NCBI GenBank assembly: GCA_015680685.1
Contig: MNCI01015796.1
Coordinates: 530,034-594,033, forward strand
Direction: 5' to 3'
From: Gnetum montanum
Lineage: Eukaryota > Streptophyta > Gnetopsida > Gnetales > Gnetaceae
Length of the DNA stretch: 64,000 nt
Both the position numbers and the translations under genes were made by a program. The notes under the pieces were generated by a model. It ran no database searches, was not told where the DNA came from, and was given only the letters and a program-made list of their open reading frames with translations. This document shows positions 46,288 to 57,400 of this stretch, piece after piece (positions within the stretch are counted from its first letter, which is position 1; every line of letters begins with the position of its first letter).

Positions 46288-47076
46288 TACGACTCGCCTA
46301 CCCACGAAATAGGTACAACCTCTTCACAATGGCAACACAAAGACACCCAACCACAACCCCAAATTGATTCAGATTTGTAGACGAACTCTTTGGATCGTAT
46401 ATTTGGATTTATATTTTCGATAGCAAATTCCACATGGTGCGAGCTTTTTTCCAAGTTGGTTCTCTTCTTTGACAAGCCATGCCAAGCCAACAAGAAACCC
46501 AAGCGAGATTCAGAAATACATGCCCTAAACCCTCATTATTTCCCTCCCTCCTTGGCTGTCAAACCTTTGCGTGGTGCATAGACAAGATTTTTCACACCAG
46601 AACTAGGATCACATGCAGCCAAAAGGGCAAAAAAAACACACAGCAATTAGGTCCTTGTTGATATCTTTGTGGTGTTTTTGGAGAGAGCTGGGGGAAAATT
46701 CTATATCAGTTATGTAGGCTTTGGATCCGCAAGGGTTTTGCAAAATTATCCATGATTCTGTGTCCTGCTCGGTATGGCAAATTTCTGAGTGTTTGAGAGG
46801 CCATTGTAGTTTGTTGACACAAAAAATCAAAAATTGTAATTTCGATCAAAACATACGAAATTGAAAATTCCTTTGTTGGTTTCAGGTAGCACGGTCTTGG
46901 ACAACAACCCTAAAAGCCATAATAATATCATTGGCAGCCATAAGCAGGGATGATCTTATATTCCACAAAGTCCGTTCCAGGATGCAAATCAACAAAAGAA
47001 ATGCCAAAATCTTTTTGCAGAGAATATTTGGATGTGAGTGAAGACCATTGTAGGAGGATGGCCATCTAAACATACA

Positions 47077-47400
47077 TGCCATCAAGCATTATTTTTTATT
47101 GTGAATCACAAGGGATTTTCGATAAAAGTTATTTGAAATGTTAGGTATGAAGCTATAGATGTCCTTAGGGTATCATCCACAAATAGATAGGTAGATAGAA
47201 TAGGTAAATAGGGTTGTAGAGGAGTACCTAGAGCACTTCATCCAATTTAAGCAAATGAAATAGATGGGTTTACAAGCTATGACTAAGTTTAGCTACAATG
47301 GATGGGTTTACAAGCTATGACTAAGTTTAGCTACAACATTTAGAAGTTCTTAGTTGTAATATTCTCTTTAGAAGTGGCATTTTGCTTATTGCTCTATAAA
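47077..47400 (+). pseudogene. Chromovirus integrase relic, part 2
   Basis: Continues part 1 after the LINE. It has LGYHPQIDR, VNRVVEEYLEHFIQFKQMK and TKFSYN (47,170-47,300), the integrase core end around the catalytic Glu region. A 38-bp unit (GGATGGGTTTACAAGCTATG...) is duplicated at about 47,263-47,337. First of three copies of this piece. Confidence 0.8.
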
Positions 47401-47402
47401 TG
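47391..47402 (+). promoter_or_regulatory. TATA-like box upstream of zinc-finger copy 1
   Basis: CTCTATAAATGG lies about 65 bp before the ATG. In copies 2 and 3 the matching place reads CTCTCTAAACGG, without a TATA core. Confidence 0.45.
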
Positions 47403-47465
47403 GGGCTTTAGTTCAGTGTCCATAGATCTAGGATTGTGAAGTAATTTCCAATAATAGCTACAGCC

Positions 47466-48259
47466 ATGTCACTGAGAAATTGCGGTAAGAATTTGCAAGT
47501 CACTAGATGCTTGATCAATGATTTCAGCCCCAATGAAATGGTTGTTGATGTTAGGCATGTTGTGAATTCCATGGAGAAGGAAGAGGAGAAAGAAGAAGAA
47601 AAATCGATCATGCCCAAGAACAAAAATCGGGGTTCCCATGTTTGTAAGCACTGCAACAAGTCATTCAACTTAGGCAGAGCTTTGGGCGACCACATTAGGA
47701 TCCATGGCGGCTCCAAAACTATCGCTGTAATCGCAGACAATGGTGATGGTGATGATGATGATGGTAAGGATCTTGCTGTATCCATCACTACTAGGCACTC
47801 ATCATCAAAGTCCAAGCCATGTGTATAGGAAGAGCAGGAGGAGGAGGAAGACACCAATGGTGGATCTATTGATGCACAAATGATGCTAGTAATGAACCTG
47901 TAACTGTAAGCAGCAACATCAGCAAAGCTGGGGTGAAGATGGTTAGTTTGTATGGTTTGAGGAGCAATTCGAAGCACAGTGGCAAAGTCATGGATCTAGA
48001 ATTTAGGATGGAGCATCTAGCTCTTGGTAACAACAGCCATAACCATCAATCTATCCACAATCCTAGCTCTTCTTACGTGGGAAACGTCCATATCAATTCT
48101 GGTGTGGGTTACTCTGAATCTGGATCGGGGTTACGAAGGGCTAGTGTTGTTGTGGGTAGTTGTTCTTTGACCAGAGCAAGGTCTGGCAGGATTAAGAGAA
48201 ATGGAGAAGCTCCTGCTACTGCTGCTCCTCCTCCTCCTCCTGCTACTACACGAGTTTGA
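47466..48259 (+). pseudogene. C2H2 zinc-finger (ZAT-like) gene fragment, copy 1
   Basis: Open for 120 codons from MSLRNCGKNL, with one complete plant-type finger CKHCNKSFNLGRALGDHIRIH at residues 62-82; the RALGDH core is a variant of QALGGH. Basic and Glu/Lys-rich residues precede it, and an acidic Asp/Gly stretch follows. A stop at 47,826 and a frameshift split off the C-terminal part (47,933-48,259), which ends in a Pro-rich tail. Plant proteins of this type are nuclear transcription factors, often with an EAR repressor motif; I see none. Only one finger remains. Confidence 0.7.
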
Positions 48260-50862
48260 AAGGTAAAAATAGTTCACTTTTTGGGTGAAGATTTTTCCAC
48301 CAGCTGCGAGGATTAATGAGGTCTTCCAAAGAGCTATATCTAGTTCAATACAATATTGGCGAATTTGAGTTCCATTGATCACCATACAATGATAAGATAT
48401 AATAGGACCCAAGATGCTCATAATGTCCCTTTCAACAGATGAGAAAATAAGTGGAAGATTGGGCAATTCCATGTAACAGGGAATTATATTAAAAGCCAAG
48501 TCATTGAAATTAAAGTCAAATCTCTAGGCACGTGCTATTAGGGTTGCATTCCATGTTGGAAAAATTCTTAGAGAGAGAGCCTTCTTGACCTCAGAGGCAT
48601 TGACTAGTTCCACCAAAATGAAATTTTAAGCATAGTATCATGCATGAAAAACCTGAATGCCCTGGGGTAGAAGGAGGCTTTAGACTTAAGTGTTTAAACT
48701 TAGGGACCTTGGTAAAAACCCCACAATTTGAAAAAAAATAAAATGAGTTGCAAAATCATTGGAAACTGCTTCAAAAATATCATTAAGTAAAAGAAAATCA
48801 ATTTGAGGTGAGGTAGAGAAACTTCCTTGACCAGGACCTAATGAATTCGCCATTGCAACTTGCCTACTCATGAAGTAGGTACAGCCTCATCATAGCGGCA
48901 ACATCAAGATACCCAACCACAACCCCAAATTGATTCAGATCTGTAGATGAACTCTTTGGATTGTATTTTTGGATTTATATTTTTGATAGCAAATTCCACA
49001 TGGTGCGAGCTTTTCTCCAAGTTGGTTCTGTTCTCGGACAAGCCACACCAAGCCAACAAGAAACCCAAGTGAGATTCAAAAATACATGCCCTAAACCCTC
49101 GTTGTTTCCCTCCCTCCTTGGCCATCGAACCTTTGCATGGCACACAAACTAGATTTTTCATGCCAAAATCGGGATCGTGTGTAGCCAAAAGGGAAAAAAA
49201 TCATACAGCAATTAGGTCCTTGTTGATCTCTTTGTGGTGTTTTCAAAGAGAGCCAGGAGAAAATTCTGTATTAGTTTTGTAGGCTTTGGATTTGCAAGGG
49301 TTTTGCAAAATTATCCATGATTCTGCGTCCTACTCAGTATGGCAAATTTCTAAGCATCCAACAGGCCATTATAGTTTGTTAACATGAAAAATTGAAAATT
49401 GTAATTTCGATCAAAACATACAAAATCAAAAATTCCTTTGTTGGTTTTAGGCAACGCAGTCTTGGAAAACAATCCTAAAAGACTTAATAATATCATCAGC
49501 AGTCATGCGTAGGGATGATCTTATATTCTGCAAAGATCATTTCAAGATGCGAATCAACAAAAAAAATGCTAAAATCTTATTGTAGAGAATACTCGAATGT
49601 GAGCGAAGACCATTGCAGCAGGATGACCATCTAAATGTACATGCCATCAAGCATTATTTTTTATTGTGAATATTGTTTCACAAGGGATTTTTGATAAAAG
49701 TTATTTGAAATGTTAGGTATGAAGCTATAGATGTCCTTAGGGTATCATCCACAAATAGATGGGCAGATAGAATAGGTAAATAGGGTTGTAGAGGAGTACC
49801 TAGAGCANCAGATAGAATAGGTAAATAGGGTTGTAGAGGAGTACCTAGAGCGCTTCATCCAATTTAAGCAAACGAAATGGATGGGTTTACAAGCTATGAC
49901 TAAGTTTAGCTATAATGGATGGGTTTACAGGCTATGAGTAAGTTTAGCTGCAACATTTACAAGTTCTTAGCTGTAATATTCTCTTTAGAAGTGGCATTTT
50001 GCTTGCTACTCTCTAAACGGGGCTTCAGTTCAGTGTCCACAGATTCGGGATTGTGAAGTAATTTTTAGCAGCAGCTACAGCCATGTCACTAAGAAATTGC
50101 AAGAGGAATTCACAAGTCACCAGATGCTTGATCAATAATTTCAGCCCCAATGAAATGGTTGTTGATGTTAGGCCTGATGTGAATTCTGTGGAGAAGGAAG
50201 AGGAGAAAGAACAAGAAAAATCGATCGTGCCCAAGAACAAAAATTGGGGTTCCCATGTTTGTAAGCACTGCAACAAAACTCGAGCAGAGCTCTCGGTAGC
50301 CACATTAGGATCCATGGTGGCTCCAAAACTACTACTACAATTGCAAATAATGGTGATGGTGATGATGATGATGGTAAGGATCCTGCTATATTCACCACTG
50401 CCAAGCATTCATCATCAAAGTTCAAGCTAGGTGTAGAGGAAGAGTAGGAGGAGGAGGAGGATGCCAATGGCGAATCTATTGATGCAAAAAATTCGAAGAA
50501 GCGAATGAAGGATGATGCTGGTAATGGACCTGTAATTGTAAGCAGCAACATCAACAAAGCTTAGGTGAAGATGGTTAGTTTGTATGGTCTAGTGGCAAAG
50601 TCATGGATCCGAAATTTAGGATGGAGCATCTAGCTTTTGGTAACAGTGGTCATAACCATGAATCCATCCACAATCCTAGCTCTGCTTATGTGGGCAATGT
50701 CCATATCAATTCTGTTGTGGGTTGCTCTAAATCCAGATCAGGGTTAGGAAGGTCCGGTCTTGTTGTGGGTAATTGGTCTTGGACCAAAGCAAGGTCTGGC
50801 AGGATTAAGAGAAATGGGAAATCTCCTACTACTGTTGCTGCTGCTACTCCTCCTCCTGCTAA
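48250..50862. repeat. Composite tandem unit, copy 2 (2,613 bp)
   Basis: Repeats copy 1 end to end at roughly 88-92% by eye: LINE ORF1/leader (48,250-49,640), chromovirus scrap (49,640-50,020), zinc-finger fragment (50,083-50,862). The extra length is mostly the 45-bp repetition at the N (49,808). Confidence 0.85.
49808..49808. other. Assembly gap with duplicated flanks
   Basis: The 43 bases before the N (49,764-49,806) recur directly after it (49,809-49,851). Copies 1 and 3 have this segment once. The N therefore probably joins two overlapping contig ends that were not merged. Confidence 0.75.
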
Positions 50863-50929
50863 ACGAGTTTGGAAGGTAAAAATAGTCCACTTTTTGGGTG
50901 AAGAGTTTTCCACCAGTTGTGAGGGTTAA
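50083..50929 (+). pseudogene. C2H2 zinc-finger gene fragment, copy 2
   Basis: Same start (MSLRNCKRN) as copy 1. A short deletion after CKHCNK removes the SFNLGR part and shifts the frame, so the finger is destroyed. The middle region preserves a stretch missing from copy 1 (SKKRMKDDAGNGPV, near 50,505). The C-terminal piece (50,603-50,929) is open and runs a little into the LINE-derived part of copy 3. Confidence 0.7.
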
Positions 50930-51636
50930 TGAGGTCTTCCGAAGAGCTATATCTAGTTCAATACAATAATGGTGAATTTGAGTTCCATTGATCATTGTAT
51001 AATGATCGGATATAATAGGACCCAGGATGCTCACAATGTCCCTCTCAACAAATTAGAAAATAAGTGGAAGATTGGGCAATTCCACATAACAAGGAATTAT
51101 ATTAAAAGCCAGGTCATTGACATTAGAGTCAAATGTGTAGGTACATGTTATTAGGGTTGCATTATGTGTTGGAAAGATTATTATAAAGAGAGCCTTCTCG
51201 ACTTGAGAGGCATCGGATAGTTCCACCAAAATGAAATTTCAAGCATAGTATTGTGCATGAGAAACCTGAATCCTCTGGGGCAAAAGGAGGCTTTGGACTT
51301 GAGTGTTTCAACGTGGGGACCTTGGTAATAACCCCACAATTTGAAAATAAAAAATAAAACGAGTTGCAAAATCATTGGAAATTACTTCAAAAATATCATC
51401 AAGTAAAAGGAAATCAATTTGAGGAAAGGTAGAGGAACTTCCCTGACTAGGACCTGACAAATTTGCCATTGCGACTCGCCTACCCACAAAATAGATACAG
51501 CCTTGTCACAACGACAACACAGAGACACCCAACCACAACCCCAAAATTATTCAAATCTGTAGATGAACTGTTTGGATCGTATTTTTGGATTTAGATTTTC
51601 GATAGCAAATTACATGTGGTGTGAGCTTTTTTCCAA
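50863..51636. repeat. Composite tandem unit, copy 3, left part
   Basis: LINE ORF1 and leader sequence, matching 45,685-46,455 and 48,250-49,020. It stops at CCAA, joined to a truncated LTR of element C. Confidence 0.85.
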
Positions 51637-52364
51637 GTCAGTTCTATAAATAAGAGGTGGCTTTCCCTTGTTTTCCCATCTAGATCTAGACCCTTAGCCA
51701 AACTCTAGCAGTTTTATCATTACATAGTTAGAATAATTTCCATGTGCCCGCAGTAGGAGTCTCAAAGTGAACGAATCTTTATTCGAGCAATTTTGTACCT
51801 GAGCACACAATTGTGTACGACAATAAAGACGAACTTTCTGATAAACCTTGCAGTATATGGACTAAGCTAAATAGGACTTTCATTATTGTTAAATGTTTAA
51901 ATTCTTTCGTAGACAATTAATCTCTCTCAACCCTTAACTCTCTTAGTTAAGTGCATTCAGTATGACCACTTCGAGCACGTGTGCTATGCTTGGTAACCCA
52001 GTGACGAATAGCGTTTGGTAATCCCAGTAGCATTGCACTAGTTCAGGGTGTGTATGGAAAGTGGGAATAGATACTAATGCTAGGATGATTAGAGCTTAGT
52101 TAGTGAAAGTTCGTTACTTAGTCTCTTCACCCTTTCCCCTCTTAGCATAGGTGATGAAAAGATAAAAGACATAAAAATCATGTACCTCAAGCTTACTTAA
52201 CCATAAAACCGTGACAAATACAAGTAAGCTTGGGAAGATAATGATTGATTAACCTTAAGTGTTCCATAAGGCATGTAAGCACTTAGTCCTTAGAGTTCGA
52301 CCGGATCGCGCGTGTAACGCTCGTATTCGTATGGTTGAGTGTAGGGGTACCTCGCCACTCATCA
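51637..52364 (+). repeat. Element C 5' LTR, left tip deleted
   Basis: Begins at GTCAGTTCTATAAATAAG, which corresponds to about 40 bp inside the 3' LTR. It ends CGCCACTCATCA. TATAAATAAG lies at 51,645-51,654, and a CAATAAAGACGAAC block marks R. Confidence 0.88.
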
Positions 52365-52365
52365 T

Positions 52366-52383
52366 TAGTGCCGTTGCCGGAGA
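52366..52383 (+). promoter_or_regulatory. Element C primer binding site (tRNA-Asp type)
   Basis: TAGTGCCGTTGCCGGAGA, one base after the LTR. It differs from the tRNA-Asp complement at three of 18 positions, all transitions. Confidence 0.8.
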
Positions 52384-52509
52384 ATTAGTTGTTTGTGCGC
52401 TAAGTAGAACATAGGAAATCATCCACATCGTTGGGAAGCTTAAATGAACCCTTAGGGTTAATCAGAGAAAAATTAAACAACGGTCAATAGCACACCAAAT
52501 AAGATAACA

Positions 52510-54400
52510 ATGTCTTCTTCTTCTCACAAAAGCACCTCATCGTCTAGGGACCACACAAGAGGCAGTCGTCGGCACAACATACATAATCAAGAACCCCCAG
52601 TTCCTCAACAATTTAGTGTGGTGGATACTCACCACAATGAGTATATACCCAACTTTACCTTTATCTTCCATCAAGATGAACAACTATGATGGAGAGACTT
52701 GGAGGGTAACATAGTATTGCCTCCAGATAGAGCCATCCCCAACATGCTCCTTCGTGCGCTTGCACGAATCGACATGTCACAATTATATGCTAATTATGTT
52801 ACATGAAATTACAACACAAGGGACTACCATCCCACAGAAGCGCAACATCAACGAGACTTGCGGCAGGAGAGTTATCATACATCATTGAAGGCCAAAGGCC
52901 CCCATAATGCTTTGCCCATCATAATCAAAATCAAGGGTGGTGAACCTATTTCAATAGGTTCTTCAAAAAATGATGTTCCCCCTCCTAATTATGGTGAGGA
53001 GGTGGGGTATCAAAACCTACACTTCAAAATTCATAACCTTGGTTGTGATTCCCATGAACACCACATGTTCAATGAGGGAACACAAACATATGACAAGGGC
53101 GAGCAATCTGATCATCATCACGATCGAGGCTGAAACCACTGAAGAGAAGTTAAGAAACATCGTCATGGCGATGGTTCCCGTTCTTATTCCCCTTCATCAT
53201 CACATTAACCCTCTCCTTCAACATCAAGACGCAGTCACAAGGAACCTCACCGTGAGGATAAGGGTAAGAAAAATGAAAGACCTCGACGAGAGAATCGAGA
53301 GCGAGGATGAGGGCATTCGAGAGAATCACAGCATGGAAGAAGAGAGAGTAGGGAACTGCGTAGAAATCATAGATGCCATGAGAGAAATAACCATGATGAA
53401 CCTCTACTTGCAACCTAAATTATGTTAGACATCATAGAGGCCGTTAGAATACCTACAAGGCACCAAAAAGATAGTCGAATCAAGGGACTAGACATGAATA
53501 ATATCCCACGATTTGAGGGGGGATACAACGCTAATCCACGGAACCACTTACAGGAATTTCATGATGCCTGTGCCTTGCAGAATATTGAAAATAAGTGGCA
53601 AAAGTTAAAGTTGTTTCCAAGGACACTCATAAATGAAGCGAAAAGCTAGTACCGGTCCTTAGAGCCAGAATCCATTCGAAGGTGGAGTACGATGCTAGAA
53701 CTGTTTAATGATAAATATCAGACATACTCTTGAGTGTCCAACTTGCGAAAGTAGATCCAAGGATGGAAGAAGGGTAATCATGAACCCTTGGATGTTTCCA
53801 TGGGCTGATATTATGCACTATTACATCATTGCCCAAGCCATGGTTATGCACAACGGGATCAACTATGCCATCTCGTAGATGGGCTAAGACATGAAACCAG
53901 GAGAACCCTTGGAATATATGCCCAAGGGAGATTATCTAAACTTAAGTTCCATCAGGTCCATAGATTGTTGGAGCAAGTAGCTAAGGAAGAAGAAGAGCTA
54001 CGCAAAAGAGAAAGTGTGGAAGAATACAATCGCGATCCTTCCCTCTGAAAAAGGGGAGTGAGATTTTGTGAGGAGGAGGATGAGTCACCACTTGAAGAGT
54101 TGGTGAGTAGGAAAACCTTGTCACTTCAAAAATTAACAATCGAAGTGTCGGCTAAGGTAGATCAAATGTGGGTTTCCTTAGATAGTAGATTTGAAACCGT
54201 TCTCAAAATTGTAGAGGAGTCTAAGGAGCGAAGTAGTGACTATGATAAGAAGAAGAGGAGAGACTTAGAACATGCACATAACAAAGGTAAGGGTAAAGTG
54301 GCTATCACTGAAGAAGTTTTGGATTCTGATAGAACAATGATGGTGGATGTGAAATATGCTAGTATGACCATCCTAAAGGATGTTGCCCAATAATCTCACA
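52510..54400 (+). pseudogene. Element C gag, broken
   Basis: ATG 52,510 (MSSSSHKSTSSSRDHTRGS). N-terminal block with FSVVDTHHNEYIPNFTF and EGNIVLPPDRAIPNMLL; then a basic Ser/Arg/His/Glu-rich region (about 53,155-53,340) with SRSYSPSSS and PSPSTSRRSHKEPHRED. The capsid domain lies at 53,500-53,950 (IPRFEGGYNANPRNHLQEFH, ENKWQKLKLFPRTL, HETRRTLGIYAQGRL). A Lys-rich segment and zinc-knuckle-like C-x2-C-x3-H-x3-C (about 54,350-54,385, one stop inside) follow. About ten stops, few shifts. It is the most complete gag here and the reference for the others. Confidence 0.87.
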
Positions 54401-57400
54401 TCTGCAAGAGTCCAAGGTGTATGCACTCGACCCAAGACCTAACAAATGGAAAGCACCCCGAAGGTTACCTTATCCCCAAGGTAACCCAAGGTAGTTCCAC
54501 CAACCTTTAATGTATTATCCAAGTGGAACTTTTCCACAACCTATCAAGCAACACTAGCAGTGGCAATACCCATAGTCATGGGGGATGTCACCACCGAGGC
54601 AACAATACCCTTATCGGCAACCAAATCCATATGGCTATTAGGTGTAGCAGCTGATCTCGCCAAGTGACTCTATCAGTCACGTAACCCCACAACATCACTA
54701 CCAAGCTCAGGAGTATTATAGGACTCCTTCTCCTAGGGGAGACACATCACATGCATACCATCCTTCGAATCCATCTGCAACTCTTACACCAATGGCTCCA
54801 CTACCAACTGCTCCAACAATGCAAGGGGTATTTCCCACTCAACCACAACAACCCAACATCACGAGGGCTTCAAATCCTCAATCCTCAGTTGGTTTTGACA
54901 ATCTTATGCCGAAAAGACCTTTCTTCAGAACCAACAATCCAACTAAGCCCTCGCCATCACAAGCGGTTGAACATGTAAACACCTCCATACCAAATAAGGT
55001 CTCGAGACCTCCTTCAACCCAAAAATCAAGCTTAATGTACACGGTTATGTTAACGCATGCCATTGCTGACTACATAAAGGTGGGCCACCTTCCCAAGAAA
55101 TTCTCTAATCCTAGAAGTCCCCTAATCTACCTCCAAGTCACTGGGAATGAACCCTGTAAAGCTCTTCTGGACTTAGGTTCCGGAGTCAACCTAATATCAA
55201 AAGAGATGTATAAAGCCTAGAACTTGCCTTCATTGAGGAAGAGTAACATTCAATTGGAGCTGGCTGACCAGTCCATCATTGTTCCCTTGGGACTGGTGGA
55301 GGACATCATTACCACTATGTGTGGGTGGTTGTATCCAGTTGATTTCCTAGTGATACAAGTAACTAACAGTAAGGGGGACTTCCCAATAATAATGGGAAGG
55401 GCATGGCTAAGTACCATAGATGCATGCCTAGGAATCTATGATCTTTCCCTAGAAATATCCAAGAAAAACACTTTTGGAAAGATCGAGAAGAAGAAAGTTC
55501 CATTCATCGCATACAGTGACATAGGGTGCCATTGCGTGCAGAAAGCATGGGTTATGCAAAGTTTAGCATTGCCTGCATGCAATCGGTGTGCACAAGAAAT
55601 TAATATACAAAAGTGCCTGTATGTAGCAGCGACATGACAAGAAGACACCTAGTGGCTAATGGCTGATCAAGAGAGTAATTCAATAACATGCATGGAACTA
55701 ACTGAGGGAATAACTAGTGCTTACATTGGAAGCATAAACACACTTAAGCAAGTTCGTTGCCAACTTCCAAACCTTACCCTTGAAAACATTAATTGGGGGA
55801 AGTTGGAAATTCCTGAGAGATTTAGATAAGAGCCCCTAGATTTGAAACCATTGCCCATCGGTCTGGAATACATGACCCTCAAAAATGGAAAACCGGTGAT
55901 CATCAACGCCAAACTTATTCCCAAGCAAAAAGAAAGCCTGCTGAAAGTGATAAATAAATGGTCAAAAGCCTTTGCCTGGTCATACCCCGAGTTAACCAAA
56001 ATAGATCCTAGGATATGCCAGCATAGGATTTACACGGACCCCTCCATGAAGCCTCGAAAACAACCACAGAGGTGATTGAACCCAAAATTGAAACAAATAG
56101 TAAAGGAAGAGATAGAACAGCTCCTTAAGGCTGGGTTCATATATCCCATTGCTAATAGCGAATGGGTTAGCCCTTTGGTGATCATGCCTAAAAAGGAAGG
56201 CAAATGGAGGGTGTGTATAGATTTTAGGCTACTGAACATGGCAACATTCAAGGATCACTTTCCATTGCCATTCATTAACCAAGTCTTAGACACCATACCA
56301 GGGCATCGCTATTATAGTTTTTTAGATGGTTTAGGGTTATAACTAAATATAGATAGCACTAGAAGATCAAGCCAAAACAACATTCACCAGTCCTTAGGGA
56401 ACGTTTGCATATAAAAAATGCCATTTGGCTTGTGCAATGCCCCTACCACATTTCAACGTTTAGTTCTAAGCATATTCCAACAGCAAATAGGGAACAGAGT
56501 GGAAGTCTTTATGGATGACTTCTCCACTTATGGGACAAGTTTTGATCAAGCCTTGGACCGATTAGAGCAAGTGCTAAAATGATGTATAGAAACCAACTTA
56601 AGGCTCAACTGGAAGAAAAGCCATTTGATGGTTCAAGAGGGTGTAGTATTGGGGCATAAGATTTCATAGTCAGGAATAGAGGTTGACTCGAAAAAAGTTA
56701 GAGTCATCCAAGGAATTACCCAACAACCAGAAACTGTCAAAGACATTCGATCATTCCTTGGACACACTGGATACTACAGGAGATTCCTTGAGAACTTCTC
56801 CAAGATTGCCAAACCATTGGTAAAACTAATGAAGAAGGATGCACCATTCGAATGGACCAGGGAATGTGAATGAGCATTCCAAAATCTGAAACAAAGGCTT
56901 GTGGAAACTCCCATTCTACAAGCCCCTAACTAGTCCAGGCCATTCCATATAATGACTGACACATCCAATTATGCCTTAGGATCCGTACTTACACAGTTAG
57001 ATGACCAAAAACACCCTTATTACATCCACTGTGCAAGTAAGAGTATCGCCGATGCCTAACTCAACTACACAACTACAGAAAAGGAATTAATGGTTGTAGT
57101 GTTTGCATTGGATAAGTTTAGGCACTTTGTATTAGGCTAAAAAGTGTACATTCATACAAATCATAGTGCAATCAGGTTCCTCATGAACAAGCCAACGATT
57201 AGCCCTCGTATTATCCATTGGTTGGTAATCCTGTAGGAGTTTGATTTAATGATGATAGATCGAAAGGACATTAAGAACATAGTTGCAGATCATTTATCTC
57301 AGTTGCACTAGGACAACAAGGAGCATGAATATGCCAGATCCGATCACTTTCCTGATGAAGCCCTCTTTGCCAGTGTAGTGAATAACCGACCCCTAGGAAT

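Larger units (their letters stand above)
41377..47076 (-). mobile_element. L1-type LINE, near full length, dead
   Basis: A 5.7-kb minus-strand non-LTR element flanked by a 20-bp target duplication. Order from the right: about 790 bp of 5' leader, ORF1, ORF2 (endonuclease, RT, zf-RVT-like Cys/His domain, tail), then the 3' end at 41,377. There is no long poly-A; only the five A of the target duplication border the 3' end. Many stops. Its 5' half was later copied twice more (48,250-51,636). Confidence 0.88.
45685..48249. repeat. Composite tandem unit, copy 1 (2,565 bp)
   Basis: Comprises the 5' part of the LINE (45,685-47,076), target duplication, chromovirus scrap and zinc-finger fragment. 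Copy 2 starts where the zinc-finger end joins the LINE at a shared ACRAGTTTG-AAGGTA word. Copy 1 is the parent position, because only here does the LINE continue leftward. Confidence 0.85.
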
